From NCBI GenBank assembly GCA_012103325.1, contig WLWY01000007.1, positions 124,001 through 188,000 on the forward strand: a DNA stretch of 64,000 nucleotides, given 5' to 3'. Below the pieces are notes generated by a model that worked only from the letters and a program-made list of their open reading frames with translations, had not been told where the DNA came from and did no database searches. The translations under genes and the position numbers were made by a program. Source of the DNA: Alphaproteobacteria bacterium. Its GTDB lineage: Bacteria; Pseudomonadota; Alphaproteobacteria; UBA8366; GCA-2717185. Positions 45,136 through 54,034 of the stretch are shown in pieces. The first letter of the stretch is position 1. Each line of letters opens with the position of its first letter.

Positions 45136-45151
45136 TGCAAAATTGGTACCG
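45136..45151 (-). promoter_or_regulatory. Candidate sigma-54 promoter of the PEP-CTERM gene
   Basis: Read on the minus strand, CGGTACCAATTTTGCA carries GG and GC with the exact -24/-12 spacing of TGGCACG-N4-TTGCA, matching at GG, A, C and all of TTGCA. It would start transcription near 45124, leaving a ~50-base leader. The rest of the 313-base gap (45074-45386) is AT-rich up to about 45250 and holds no ORF; the leader of the gamma-glutamyltransferase gene lies at its right end. Confidence 0.5.
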
Positions 45152-45386
45152 TCAGCTAAAATAATGGTAAGGTATTGATAGTTAATAGAACTCGAAAATG
45201 TAGTGGCGAAAATTGTGGAGTTTCTGCGTAAAAGTGTCGAATTTCTTTACACCCGCTTTGTTGCAGCGGTTACTGCATTCCACCGAAGTAAAACCTGCTT
45301 AAACTGGCGCGGACCCGCACATTCGGACTATAAACCGCCTCTTCACAATCCATAGTCGCCGAACACTTCGGCCCGGAAGGAAACCC

Positions 45387-46982
45387 ATGCGCAATCTCGA
45401 ACTCCCCGGACGCTCGCCGGTGCATGCCACGAACGGCATGGCGGCGACCTCGCACCCGCTGTCGACGATGACCGCGGTCAAGGTGCTGCAGGATGGCGGC
45501 AACGCGATGGATGCCGCCGTGGCGGCGTGCGCGGTGCAGTGCGTGGTCGAGCCGGGATCGACGGGCATTGGTGGCGACAACTTCATGCTGTTCGCACCCG
45601 GCAATGGCGGCGATGTCGTCGCGTTCAACGGGTCGGGCCGGGCGCCGGCGGCGGCGCATGTCGAGTGGTATGTGGAACAGGGGATCACCGAAATCGAGCG
45701 TTATACGCCGCATTCGGTGACGGTGCCGGGCGCCATCGACGCCTGGTCGATTCTGCTCAAGGATTACGGGACGATGGGGCTCGACCGGCTGCTGCAGCCG
45801 GCGATTACCTTCGCACGCGAAGGCTATCCGATCCACAGCCGCGTGTCCTACGACTGGGCGATTGGGGCGGAGGCGACCTTGCGGCACAATCCGAACGCGG
45901 CACGGGTCATGCTGCCGGGCGGCAAGCCGCCGAAGGTCGGTTCGATCCACCGTCAGCCGGCGCTTGCCGACACGATGGAACTGATCGCCGAGAAGGGGCG
46001 CGACGCCTTCTATTTCGGCAAGGTCGCGGAGGACATCGTCGGCCATTTGCAAGAACTCGGCGGGCTGCACACGATGGAGGATTTCGCCGATGCCAAGGGC
46101 GAATTTGTGACGCCGGTGCGGACCAGCTACCGCGGCTACGACGTTTACGAATGTCCGCCGAACGGGCAGGGGATCATTGCGTTGGAGATGCTCAACATCC
46201 TGTCCGGTTTCGACTTCTCCGGCATGGACCCGCTATCGGCGGAGCGGCTGCATCTGTTGGTCGAGGCGACACGGCTGGCCTATCGCGACCGCGACGACGC
46301 GGTGGCGGACCCGGCACAGGCGCAAGTGCCGATCGACTGGATGCTCTCAGCGGAGCGTGCGGACGAACTGCGCGGGGCGATTGCCGCCGACCGCGCCATG
46401 ATCCAGCCACCGCCGACCGACCTGCCGGCGCACGCGGACACGGTCTATCTCTGCGTCGTCGACAAGGACCGCAATGCGGTCAGCTTTATCAACTCGCTGT
46501 TCGCCGGCTACGGTAGCGGCATCATGAGCCCGGAGACCGGCGTCATGCTGCACAATCGCGGCAACGGCTTCGTCGTCGATCCGGGCCACCCGAACTGCAT
46601 CGCGCCGCGCAAGCGGCCACTGCACACGATTATCCCCGGTATGCTCGCGCAGAATGGCAAGGCGGTGATGCCCTTCGGCGTCATGGGGGGGCACTACCAG
46701 TGTGTCGGGCACAGCCATTTCCTCGGCAATTTTATCGATTTCGGCCTCGATGTGCAGGAAGCGATCGACCTCGCCCGCGTTTTCGCCCCGCCGGGCGGCG
46801 ACGTGGAGGTCGAGGCCGGTGTGCCCGCGGAGACCGTCGAGAAGCTAAAGGCGCTCGGCCACAAAGTCGTCGCCCCCGAGAAGCCGACCGGTGGCGGTCA
46901 GGCGATCCTGATCGATTGGGAAAACGGTGTCCTCACCGGCGGTTCCGATCCGCGTAAGGATGGCTGCGCGATGGGGTACTAA
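45387..46982 (+). CDS. Gamma-glutamyltransferase family protein
   Basis: The 531-residue Ntn-hydrolase precursor has the family start GMAATSHPLSTMTAVKVLQD, GNAMDAAVAACAVQCVVEPG and GIGGDNFMLF. The small-subunit junction is HADTVYLCVVDKDRNAVSFI (about residue 349), where the Thr is the expected nucleophile. The canonical junction reads TTHxSVVD, so the second residue differs (Val for Thr). SLFAGYGSGIMSPETGVMLHNR follows. No signal peptide is visible, unlike periplasmic GGT. The next gene is hydantoinase B, suggesting a role in amide catabolism more than glutathione turnover. GGAAGG precedes the ATG. Confidence 0.9.
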   Translation: MRNLELPGRSPVHATNGMAATSHPLSTMTAVKVLQDGGNAMDAAVAACAVQCVVEPGSTGIGGDNFMLFAPGNGGDVVAFNGSGRAPAAAHVEWYVEQGITEIERYTPHSVTVPGAIDAWSILLKDYGTMGLDRLLQPAITFAREGYPIHSRVSYDWAIGAEATLRHNPNAARVMLPGGKPPKVGSIHRQPALADTMELIAEKGRDAFYFGKVAEDIVGHLQELGGLHTMEDFADAKGEFVTPVRTSYRGYDVYECPPNGQGIIALEMLNILSGFDFSGMDPLSAERLHLLVEATRLAYRDRDDAVADPAQAQVPIDWMLSAERADELRGAIAADRAMIQPPPTDLPAHADTVYLCVVDKDRNAVSFINSLFAGYGSGIMSPETGVMLHNRGNGFVVDPGHPNCIAPRKRPLHTIIPGMLAQNGKAVMPFGVMGGHYQCVGHSHFLGNFIDFGLDVQEAIDLARVFAPPGGDVEVEAGVPAETVEKLKALGHKVVAPEKPTGGGQAILIDWENGVLTGGSDPRKDGCAMGY

Positions 46983-47064
46983 TTCTGCGTCTCCTTGATT
47001 TTTCTGGATTTTTACGCCCGGATCGGTGACTCTGGCCGCCGCATTTGACTGAGGAGCCACGCCT

Positions 47065-48696
47065 ATGAGTACCGGATTCGATCGCATCAACATGCAGATC
47101 ATGTGGAACCGCCTGATCGCCGTCGTGGAGGAGCAGGCGCAGACGCTGATCCGCACCGCATTCAGTTCCATGGTGCGGGAATGCGGCGATCTGTCGGCAG
47201 GCGTGTTCGACCTCGAGGGCAAGATGCTGGCGCAGGCGGTGACCGGCACGCCGGGGCACGTCAATTCGATGGCCGAGTCGGTAAAGCATTTCATCGACCG
47301 CTTTCCGGTCGCGGAGATGAATGAAGGCGATATCTACATCACGAACGATCCGTGGATGGGCACCGGGCACCTGAACGACTTCGTGCTGACCACGCCGGCA
47401 TTTCATCACGGCAAGCTGGTCGCGCTGTTTTCTTGCACCAGCCACTTGATCGACATCGGCGGCATCGGCTTCGGCCCGGATGCGACGGATGTGCATATGG
47501 AGGGGATCTATATCCCGTTCCTGAAGCTTGCCGATCGCGGCGTGATGAACGAGACCCTGCTTGCCATGGTGCGGGCCAACACGCGCCAACCGGTCGAGTC
47601 GGAGGGCGATGTCTATTCGCTGGCCGCGTGCAACGATATCGGCTGCGAGCGCCTGTCGGAGATGATGGACGAGTTCAGGCTCGACGATCTTGATAATCTT
47701 GGTCGCTACATTATCGAGCGGTCGCGGGAAGCGGTTCTGGCGGAGATCGCCAAGCTGCCGAAAGGCACATACAAGAATACCATGCGGGTCGACGGCTATG
47801 ACGCACCGCTCGATCTGGTCGCAGCCCTGACCATTTCAGACGACGGGATCCATGTCGATTATGACGGTACGTCGCCGATGTCGAAACTCGGCATCAACGT
47901 GCCGCATGCCTATACGACGGCCTACACCTGTTTTGGTGTTGCTTGCGCCGTGGCGCCTGGGGTGCCGAATAACGCGGGGTCGCTCGGGCCGTTTACGGTA
48001 TCGGCGCCGCCGGGCAGCATCTTGAATGCGCCGAAGCCGGCCGCCGTCTCCTCACGCCACATCACCGGACAGATGCTGCCCGACGTCGTGTTCGGCTGCA
48101 TGCGCCAGGCGGTACCGGAACGGGTGCCGGCGGAAGGGACGTCGTGCCTGTGGAATCTCAACATGCGCGGCCGCAATCTCGGCGCGAACGAGGCCGGCGC
48201 GGGCTATGTCGTTACCGTTGTGACCAATGGCGGCACTGGCGCGCGGCCGACCAAGGACGGGTTGTCCGCGACCGCCTATCCGAGCGGCGTGCGGGCGAAC
48301 CCGATCGAAATCATGGAATCGATCGCGCCGCTGGTGTTCTGGAAAAAGGAGTTACGACCGAATTCCGGCGGGGCGGGGAAGTACAGCGGCGGCCATGGCC
48401 AGTCCATCGAGGTGGAGAACCGGCATGGCCAGCCCTTCGATATTCTGGCGTCGTTCGACCGTATCGACAATCCGCCGCGCGGTCGCGACGGCGGCAGCAA
48501 CGGGGCGAACGGCTATGTCGGACTGGCATCGGGGCGTAAGCTGAACGGCAAGGGCTTCCAGGAAATTCCCCCGGGCGACCGTCTTATCGTGGAGACGCCG
48601 GGCGGTGCCGGCATTGGCGAGCCTGGACAGCGCAATCAGGCTGCGGTGCAGGAGGATGTGCGCGACGGCTTGATAAATGGTGTTGCGGCTGAGTGA
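47065..48696 (+). CDS. Hydantoinase B/oxoprolinase family protein
   Basis: The 543-residue protein matches the HyuB half of N-methylhydantoinase/5-oxoprolinase: NRLIAVVEEQAQTLIRTAFS (about 13-32), ECGDLSAGVFDLEGKMLAQA, HINSMAES-like GHVNSMAESVKHFI, ITNDPWMGTGHLNDF and late HGQSIEVENRHGQPFDI. It normally works with an ATP-binding HyuA subunit, absent here, so either HyuA is elsewhere or it acts alone, as in acetone-carboxylase-like or caprolactamase variants. It follows the GGT gene at 82 bases and is likely co-transcribed. Confidence 0.9.
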   Translation: MSTGFDRINMQIMWNRLIAVVEEQAQTLIRTAFSSMVRECGDLSAGVFDLEGKMLAQAVTGTPGHVNSMAESVKHFIDRFPVAEMNEGDIYITNDPWMGTGHLNDFVLTTPAFHHGKLVALFSCTSHLIDIGGIGFGPDATDVHMEGIYIPFLKLADRGVMNETLLAMVRANTRQPVESEGDVYSLAACNDIGCERLSEMMDEFRLDDLDNLGRYIIERSREAVLAEIAKLPKGTYKNTMRVDGYDAPLDLVAALTISDDGIHVDYDGTSPMSKLGINVPHAYTTAYTCFGVACAVAPGVPNNAGSLGPFTVSAPPGSILNAPKPAAVSSRHITGQMLPDVVFGCMRQAVPERVPAEGTSCLWNLNMRGRNLGANEAGAGYVVTVVTNGGTGARPTKDGLSATAYPSGVRANPIEIMESIAPLVFWKKELRPNSGGAGKYSGGHGQSIEVENRHGQPFDILASFDRIDNPPRGRDGGSNGANGYVGLASGRKLNGKGFQEIPPGDRLIVETPGGAGIGEPGQRNQAAVQEDVRDGLINGVAAE

Positions 48697-48725
48697 GCCG
48701 CGGGAGATCGAGTCTATGACCTAGT

Positions 48726-49757
48726 CTATTCGCGCGGTTCGGTTCGTAGATCGCGGAGCTCGAAGGCGTCGATATAAATATCCGCGAGCGCTGCACCGGC
48801 AAGGAAAGCGCGACGCTGCGCATCCCGCACCATGGGCGGATAGCCGCATAGAAAGACCCGCCAATCGGAAAGGTCAGTATGATCGGCGAGCGCGATGTCT
48901 TCTGCCCGGCCATGACAGCATTCCGCATCTTCTCCGCGTGACAGACAGGCATTGTAGAAAAAATTGCCGTGGTCCGCGTCCATTTGGCGGAGCGTGTCAT
49001 CCAAATACAGGCCGCCGGAAAATTGCGTGCCGTGATACAGATGGATCGGTCCTGTATGTCCGTCCTTAAGGGCATCCCGGGCGATTCCGATCAGTGGCGC
49101 CAGGCCGGAGCCGTTGCCTATAAGAAGCATTGGCTGTGCTTTGTTTCCCGGAAAATAAAAACAGCCGCCGCTGGGTCCTTGGATATCGATGGATACGCCT
49201 GGCTGCAGGTCGTCATAAATCCAGTTGCTCATCTGCCCGCCCGGGAGACGTTTGACGTGGATCTCAAGATACGGCTCAAGGCTGGGGACGCTGGCCAAGG
49301 AATAGGATCGTGTGAGCCCATCGTCGCGGCGCAAATTGAGGAACTGTCCCGCGTGATAATATAGCGGCGTTGCGGATGTCAGGCGGACACGGCAAATGTT
49401 TTTCGATAGATGATCGACCGCCGTCACGGCCGCACGCCCGAAAAGATCGGCATCCTCCGGCGGGGCGATTTCAAGATCTTCGGTAGGTTTGCAAATACAG
49501 GACAGGAAGTAGTCCTGTCCGCGCAAGGTGTCCTTGATCCCCTTTTGCGCCTCAGCGGGGACAGTGCCCCGTACCGCGCGGGAAATGCATGTCATGCAGG
49601 TCCCGTTGCGGCAGGAGTAGGGGATTTCCGCGCCGGCACGCAGCAACCCTTCCAACACAGTTTCGCCCGGCGCGCATCTGACGATTTTATCGCCGTACCG
49701 AACGCGGGCTGCCGGGGTCTCGGGCGGTAAAGTGTTATCGGTTGAGGACGTCGTCAC
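48726..49757 (-). CDS. Ferredoxin-FAD-NAD(P)H oxidoreductase (2Fe-2S, FNR type)
   Basis: The 343-residue electron-transfer protein has a plant-type [2Fe-2S] domain (PYSCRNGTCMTCISR, then YFLSCIC: C-x4-C-x2-C-xn-C) at about residues 10-100. An FAD domain (AGQFLNLRRDDGLTRSYSLAS) and an NAD domain (LLIGNGSGLAPLIGIA; CGYPPMVRDAQ) follow. This matches reductases of multicomponent oxygenases. I start at the GTG at 49757 after GGGAG, which overlaps the haemoglobin gene by 23 bases; the frame extends upstream to 49850 within that gene. It probably reduces the neighbouring truncated haemoglobin. Confidence 0.9.
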   Translation of the reverse strand: MTTSSTDNTLPPETPAARVRYGDKIVRCAPGETVLEGLLRAGAEIPYSCRNGTCMTCISRAVRGTVPAEAQKGIKDTLRGQDYFLSCICKPTEDLEIAPPEDADLFGRAAVTAVDHLSKNICRVRLTSATPLYYHAGQFLNLRRDDGLTRSYSLASVPSLEPYLEIHVKRLPGGQMSNWIYDDLQPGVSIDIQGPSGGCFYFPGNKAQPMLLIGNGSGLAPLIGIARDALKDGHTGPIHLYHGTQFSGGLYLDDTLRQMDADHGNFFYNACLSRGEDAECCHGRAEDIALADHTDLSDWRVFLCGYPPMVRDAQRRAFLAGAALADIYIDAFELRDLRTEPRE

Positions 49758-50103
49758 GGGTGCTCCCGGCAATCGCCATAACTTCGGATACGGTATCGGC
49801 TGCGACGCCGAGTTCTTCCAATGTTGCCTGCAAATGGCCGGCAACAGCATCGAAATGAGAGTCGTTCAACCCATCCTTCACGAGTTGCGCATGGGCGGTG
49901 CGCAAATCCTTGCCGGTGTATTCGTTGGGACCGCCAAAAACCATGGTCAGAAACGATTTCTGCTTTGCCCGTTGTGCATCCATATCGGTATGGAAGAAGA
50001 AGGGGGCGGTGGTCGTGTCATGCAATACCTTACGGTAGAATAGGTCGACGGCAGCTTCAACGGCCGGCTCTCCGCCAATGCGCTCGTACAGGCTCTCGGT
50101 CAT
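49735..50103 (-). CDS. Group I truncated haemoglobin
   Basis: The 122-residue protein shows ESLYERIGGEPAVEAAVDLF (3-22), the distal-side FYRKVL and PFFFHTDMDAQRAKQKSFL, then GGPNEYTGKDLRTAHAQL with the proximal haem His in AHAQL (about residue 73). Such proteins bind O2 and NO, and with a reductase act as NO dioxygenases. GGAGAAG precedes the ATG at 50103. It overlaps the reductase gene, and an FNR/Dnr-like box lies 56 bases upstream, consistent with NO defence. Confidence 0.93.
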   Translation of the reverse strand: MTESLYERIGGEPAVEAAVDLFYRKVLHDTTTAPFFFHTDMDAQRAKQKSFLTMVFGGPNEYTGKDLRTAHAQLVKDGLNDSHFDAVAGHLQATLEELGVAADTVSEVMAIAGSTRDDVLNR

Positions 50104-50158
50104 GAATCTTCTCCAACGTTGGGAGCGATTAGTCACTCACGCCCGGGGCATTACGGCA

Positions 50159-50172
50159 TTGATCGACGTCAA
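50159..50172 (-). promoter_or_regulatory. FNR/Dnr-type box upstream of the truncated haemoglobin
   Basis: TTGATCGACGTCAA fits TTGAT-N4-ATCAA with one mismatch and TTG-N8-CAA perfectly. It is centred about 62 bases from the haemoglobin ATG. Such sites bind FNR, Dnr/NnrR or FixK proteins. Confidence 0.55.
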
Positions 50173-50264
50173 TGCGGCGCCGTAATCCGCAGTGTGCCTT
50201 TGTAAAACCGATTGGTTACCGAAACCTGAAGGTTGATCGGGTGCCATATGGCAGAAGATGGCCA

Positions 50265-50792
50265 CTAAGCGCCTTCCGCGACTCTTTTGAGGTTCGCCAG
50301 GCCGCGTTCGTAGTCCGCACCAATCCACGTTTCGAACATCAGGCCCATATAGCGCAATATCGGATTCCAGCCCAAATCCGTATCGAATCCCCAAACCAGT
50401 TCTGTTCCTCCGGGCACGGCCTTCAGATTGTAGGTGCTTGTCGCTTCGCCGTGGCCTTCGAATGCGAGCGCGACACGAACGAAGCTATTCGGCTTGCTTT
50501 CGGTGATTTCCAGATTGCCGACGCCGACTTCTCGATTTTCACTACGCCACGAGAGCTTCGCGCCGACACCTTCAGCCGGGCCGCTATATGTTAGGGCCGT
50601 ATTGCGGTCCCGCTCCAGCCAGGGCGACCACTTTTCCGTATTCTTTGGATTGTTTAGCAGGGGAAATACGGCCTCCGGCGCAGCGTTAACCGTTGTCTGC
50701 CGCTCGACATGGACGTGCGCCGGCAGAAACTGACTGACAATAACGAGGACGACGACGAGCCCGACGAAACCAATCAACAATTTTTTGAGCAT
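50265..50792 (-). CDS. SRPBCC-fold (START/polyketide cyclase-like) membrane-anchored protein
   Basis: The 175-residue protein has an N-terminal hydrophobic anchor (about 4-24, KLLIGFVGLVVVLVIVSQFL). One SRPBCC ligand-binding domain follows (VNAAPEAVFPLLNNPKNTEKWSPWLERD, about 38; GTELVWGFDTDLGWNPILRY near 130). The fold binds hydrophobic ligands, but the ligand is unknown. AAGGAT precedes the ATG. It lies upstream of the haemoglobin gene on the same strand, 162 bases from its start, with an FNR-like box between, so they are probably separate transcripts. Confidence 0.82.
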   Translation of the reverse strand: MLKKLLIGFVGLVVVLVIVSQFLPAHVHVERQTTVNAAPEAVFPLLNNPKNTEKWSPWLERDRNTALTYSGPAEGVGAKLSWRSENREVGVGNLEITESKPNSFVRVALAFEGHGEATSTYNLKAVPGGTELVWGFDTDLGWNPILRYMGLMFETWIGADYERGLANLKRVAEGA

Positions 50793-50899
50793 GGCTGGAT
50801 CCTTTCAGAAATGGGACCGTACGACGGCGACCAAGGTATCGATTCGCGTCAATATGACAACACGGGACCCAACGTTCTGCCGTTAGGGAATGGATGGTT

Positions 50900-51181
50900 T
50901 CAGTGTAACGGGCCCCGCGGCTCCGACGACTCCAAATCTATGATGCGCTGGAGGATTTTACGCCAGCGATTGATTTCCAGTTCGGCCCTATGGCGTGCTG
51001 TTTCACCATATTCGAAATGCATTTTTAATGCGACATCCCACGAATTGGCGTCCGGCAGCTCCTGCATCCGCAAATAATAAGCGATGCCGAAAAGAAATAT
51101 AGGGAAAACAGGCCGGGTGCCTCCGCGAATTTTCCCGGGGCCGATTGCTGCGTCCCATTCGCCTCCGGCCATGCGCGGCAC
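50900..51181 (-). CDS. Possible small hypothetical protein
   Basis: The frame encodes up to 93 residues. The C-terminal part (MQELPDANSWDVALKMHFEY, HRAELEINRWRKILQRIIDLE) has protein-like helical composition. No ribosome site precedes any start, and the N-terminal third looks random and runs towards the tRNA. It may be a real short gene starting near 51067 or a chance ORF. No family recognised. Confidence 0.3.
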   Translation of the reverse strand: MPRMAGGEWDAAIGPGKIRGGTRPVFPIFLFGIAYYLRMQELPDANSWDVALKMHFEYGETARHRAELEINRWRKILQRIIDLESSEPRGPLH

Positions 51182-51219
51182 GGTGCGAGAGGGGGCATTT
51201 TTGTTTCTGAAGGGAAAAA

Positions 51220-51294
51220 TGGTGCCGCCGCACAGAATTGAACTGTGGACCTCGCCCTTACCAAGGGCGCGCTCTACCCCTGAGCTACGGCGGC
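51220..51294 (-). tRNA. tRNA-Thr (anticodon GGT)
   Basis: The complement folds as acceptor GCCGCCG/CGGCGGC, D-stem GCTC/GAGC, anticodon stem CGCCC/GGGCG with loop TTGGTAA (anticodon GGT, reading ACC/ACT), variable loop AGGTC and T-stem CACAG/CTGTG with loop TTCAATT. All stems pair perfectly over 72 bases, and the CCA tail is encoded (51220-51222). Confidence 0.97.
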
Positions 51295-51502
51295 CTAAAG
51301 TTGGGCTGCCTTATGCCACAGGCATGCGGTGCGGGCAAGGCGTCTGGGTTTGGCTGTCCGACGGTCGGGAATTGCTCAGTCGGGTTCCCTCGAACCCCTC
51401 GATCAGGGTGCGGAAATACTCCGCGATGCGGTGGTTGCGGGGCGCGGTGGAATATGCAGGATGGCGGATGACAACGAAAGCGCCGCGACTCGGTGTTGCG
51501 AT

Positions 51503-51676
51503 ATGGACCAGAAAACATCTAATAAAACTAACGGGTCGCCACCGTCTCCGCCCGCGAAGAGCAGCGAGCGTGAAAATCGGCTGGCTTCAGCGTTGCGTCG
51601 TAACCTGTTGAAACGGAAAGATCAAACGCGGGCCCGGGAAGCTGTGGGCAAGAGTGGAGAAGATCCTGAATGCTGA
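51503..51676 (+). CDS. Small conserved basic protein upstream of murA
   Basis: The 57-residue reading has a polar N-terminus (MDQKTSNKTNGSPPSPPAKS) and a basic helix (RENRLASALRRNLLKRKDQT, ARAREA). Short proteins with this R-L-x-x-A-L-R-x-N-L-x-R-R-K pattern occur before murA in other Rhodospirillales, as I remember it. The ribosome site is weak, and an ATG at 51461 would add 14 residues. Function unknown; nucleic-acid binding is possible from charge. The 206 bases to the murA start hold no other gene. Confidence 0.5.
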   Translation: MDQKTSNKTNGSPPSPPAKSSERENRLASALRRNLLKRKDQTRAREAVGKSGEDPEC

Positions 51677-51882
51677 CGCGGCGGTTGGTCGTCGACCTGC
51701 CTTGTGATCACCATTTTCCTACAGTAGAAAGCCTTATGTTCTGCGGCTTGCGGCGTGCGTCGCCGTTTCCGCCGGCCTTTGGGGGATGAAGACGCATGAC
51801 GCCGCACGATTTGCCGGAAGACCAGCAGGAGACGACCCGTGCACCGGTGCCGTCGGTGACGGCCGCTATCGGGAGAGGGGGC

Positions 51883-53169
51883 ATGGATCAAATTCGCATT
51901 CGCGGCAGAAATCCGCTGCATGGCGAGATACGGATCAGCGGTGCGAAGAACGCTACGCTGCCTCTGATGGCCGCAAGCCTATTGACCGATGAAACGCTGA
52001 CCCTCACCGGCGTGCCCCATCTGGCGGACATCACGACCCTTGCTAACCTCCTGGTCCAGCATGGCGTGGACATTGGCATGAACGGTGAGGGCGCGGCGTG
52101 CGATGGGCGCGAGCTTGCGCTGACGGCATCATCGATCGTCAATACCACCGCACCCTACGATTTGGTGCGGAAGATGCGGGCCAGCGCTCTGGTGCTCGGC
52201 CCTCTGGTCGCGCGCTGCGGCGAGGCGCGGGTTTCCTTGCCCGGCGGTTGCGCCATCGGGACGCGCCCGCTCGATCTGCACATCAAAGGACTGCAGCAGC
52301 TGGGAGCGGAGATTGAGCTCGAGAACGGCTATATCCATGCGCGTGCGCCAAAGGGGCTGACTGGCGCCGAAATCGCATTTCCGTTTGTTTCGGTTGGCGC
52401 AACGGAGAATCTGATGATGGCGGCCTGCCTCGCGGAAGGGGAGACGCGGCTGGTCAATGCCGCACGCGAGCCGGAGGTCGCCGACCTTGCGAAATGCCTG
52501 TCGGCGATGGGCGGGAATATCGAAGGCATCGGCAGCGATACGATCGTGATCCGCGGCGTGGGGCGGTTGAGTGGTGCGCACCATCACATCATCGCGGACC
52601 GCATCGAGACCGGAACCTTTGCGATGGCCGTCGGTGTCGCTGGCGGTTCTGTCGAACTGGTTGGTGCATCGCTGGAATTGATCGGCGTCGTGGCGGATAC
52701 GTTGCGAGCGGCTGGATTAACGCTCGAACCGACCGACCGTGGAATGCGCGTTGCCTGCGAACCTGGTCAGTTGCAGGGGATCGATGTGATGACTGAGCCC
52801 TATCCCGGTTTCCCGACCGATTTGCAGGCGCAAATGATGGCGCTCATGTCGATTGCGGACGGTGCCTCCATGGTCACGGAAACAATCTTCGAAAACCGTT
52901 TTATGCACGTGCCGGAACTCGCGCGTATGGGTGCGAACATCAATGTGCATGGTGCGTCCGCGATGATCCGGGGCGTGCCGAAACTGACCGGCGCCCCGGT
53001 TATGGCAACCGATTTGCGCGCCTCCGTCAGCCTCGTATTGGCGGGACTGGCGGCGTCCGGCGAAACGACGATTGGCCGCGTCTATCATTTGGACCGGGGA
53101 TATGAACGCCTGGAAGAAAAACTCTCGGCGTGCGGCGGGGAGGTCGAGCGGATCAAGGCAGCGCGATGA
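51883..53169 (+). CDS. murA: UDP-N-acetylglucosamine 1-carboxyvinyltransferase
   Basis: The 428-residue enzyme adds enolpyruvate to UDP-GlcNAc, the first committed step of peptidoglycan synthesis. [20 protein letters not shown] begins the protein, with [15 protein letters not shown] following. The catalytic Cys is in [16 protein letters not shown] (about 117), so it is of the fosfomycin-sensitive type. [18 protein letters not shown] (about 305) and the final GYERLEEKL are canonical. GGGAGAGGGGG precedes the ATG at 51883; the frame continues 29 codons upstream. Confidence 0.97.
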   Translation: MDQIRIRGRNPLHGEIRISGAKNATLPLMAASLLTDETLTLTGVPHLADITTLANLLVQHGVDIGMNGEGAACDGRELALTASSIVNTTAPYDLVRKMRASALVLGPLVARCGEARVSLPGGCAIGTRPLDLHIKGLQQLGAEIELENGYIHARAPKGLTGAEIAFPFVSVGATENLMMAACLAEGETRLVNAAREPEVADLAKCLSAMGGNIEGIGSDTIVIRGVGRLSGAHHHIIADRIETGTFAMAVGVAGGSVELVGASLELIGVVADTLRAAGLTLEPTDRGMRVACEPGQLQGIDVMTEPYPGFPTDLQAQMMALMSIADGASMVTETIFENRFMHVPELARMGANINVHGASAMIRGVPKLTGAPVMATDLRASVSLVLAGLAASGETTIGRVYHLDRGYERLEEKLSACGGEVERIKAAR

Positions 53170-53606
53170 CCGCCAACAAGCCGCTCAAGTTGCGCGCGCG
53201 CGACGCGGAGGATCTATCCGTCATATCGGCGGCGCTGCAGGATGCCCTGGTTCCACTCGGCGACATGACCCACCTTCCCGACGAGAAGACGTTCATGATG
53301 GTCGTCAACCGGTTCCGCTGGGAGGGGCAGGGGGAGGATAGCCACGCGGAGCGCGTCCATGCCGGGCTGCGTTTCGATGCTGTGCGTCGGGTTCAATATC
53401 GTGGGATCGACCGTAAAGACCACTCGCAGTTCCTATCGGTGCTCGCTGTGGCGTTTGATGCAAAAGACGAAAAGGACGGCATTGTCGTTATGCATTTTGC
53501 CGATGGCGGTGCCATACGTCTGGAGGTCGGTGGACTGTATTGCATACTAGCCGACCTCGGCCAGCCTTGGCCGACGCAATGGACGCCGGAGCACGGCGTA
53601 GAGTAG
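53166..53606 (+). CDS. DUF2948 family protein
   Basis: The 146-residue protein starts at an ATG overlapping the murA stop (ATGA). [20 protein letters not shown] (about 8-27), [13 protein letters not shown] and [21 protein letters not shown] match the conserved alphaproteobacterial family found right behind murA. Its function is unknown. In many relatives hisD follows; here the operon ends. Confidence 0.9.
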   Translation: MTANKPLKLRARDAEDLSVISAALQDALVPLGDMTHLPDEKTFMMVVNRFRWEGQGEDSHAERVHAGLRFDAVRRVQYRGIDRKDHSQFLSVLAVAFDAKDEKDGIVVMHFADGGAIRLEVGGLYCILADLGQPWPTQWTPEHGVE

Positions 53607-54034
53607 GACCGTTATGGATCGCCTCGGCCATGCCGAAGCGAGATCAACCGTTCCACATGTTACGGTTCTTCGTGCTGCGCGGTCGCGTGAAACAAACGGT
53701 AAGTTGATTTTTTTCGGCTATAGGCTGAAATCATCGGTATATTGCGCGACGGATTTCGAATTTGCCGTGCAGTTTTGAGGAATTGACATCGCAGTTCGAG
53801 TTAACGGTTCGGACATTGTAGTTGGCGGGAAGGGAGCTTGAGCGCGAGTCGATTCGAGTACGCGTTAACGCGACATTTTCTGCAAGCGGACATTGTCAGG
53901 ATTTAGAATTTGTTAATAATAGATATTATTAATCTCTATAACGATGTTTTTTCAATTTCTTTTTCCCGTAAAAAACGTATCTTGGCTGCGCCGACTTGGA
54001 CTGACGGCGGTGCTGGCTCGTGAAATGAATATTC
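53607..54034. other. 428-base intergenic region
   Basis: No credible ORF on either strand. The left half is of mixed composition, and the right half (from about 53880) is AT-rich and contains the palindrome at 53913-53932, with a T-rich stretch before the MFS gene. It probably holds the MFS promoter. Confidence 0.6.
53913..53932. promoter_or_regulatory. AT-rich palindrome upstream of the MFS gene
   Basis: TTAATAATA-ga-TATTATTAA is a perfect 9-bp inverted repeat, about 103 bases before the GTG at 54035. It may be an operator, but AT-rich palindromes arise easily by chance. Confidence 0.35.

Noticed and set aside
45527-46516. 329-codon ORF in another frame of the gamma-glutamyltransferase gene
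   Set aside because: No start signal and shadow composition; the other frame carries all family motifs.
46983-47064. TTGATTTTTCTGGA as a further FNR site
   Set aside because: Only the left half matches; the right half lacks ATCAA or CAA, so it is not counted with the four boxes.
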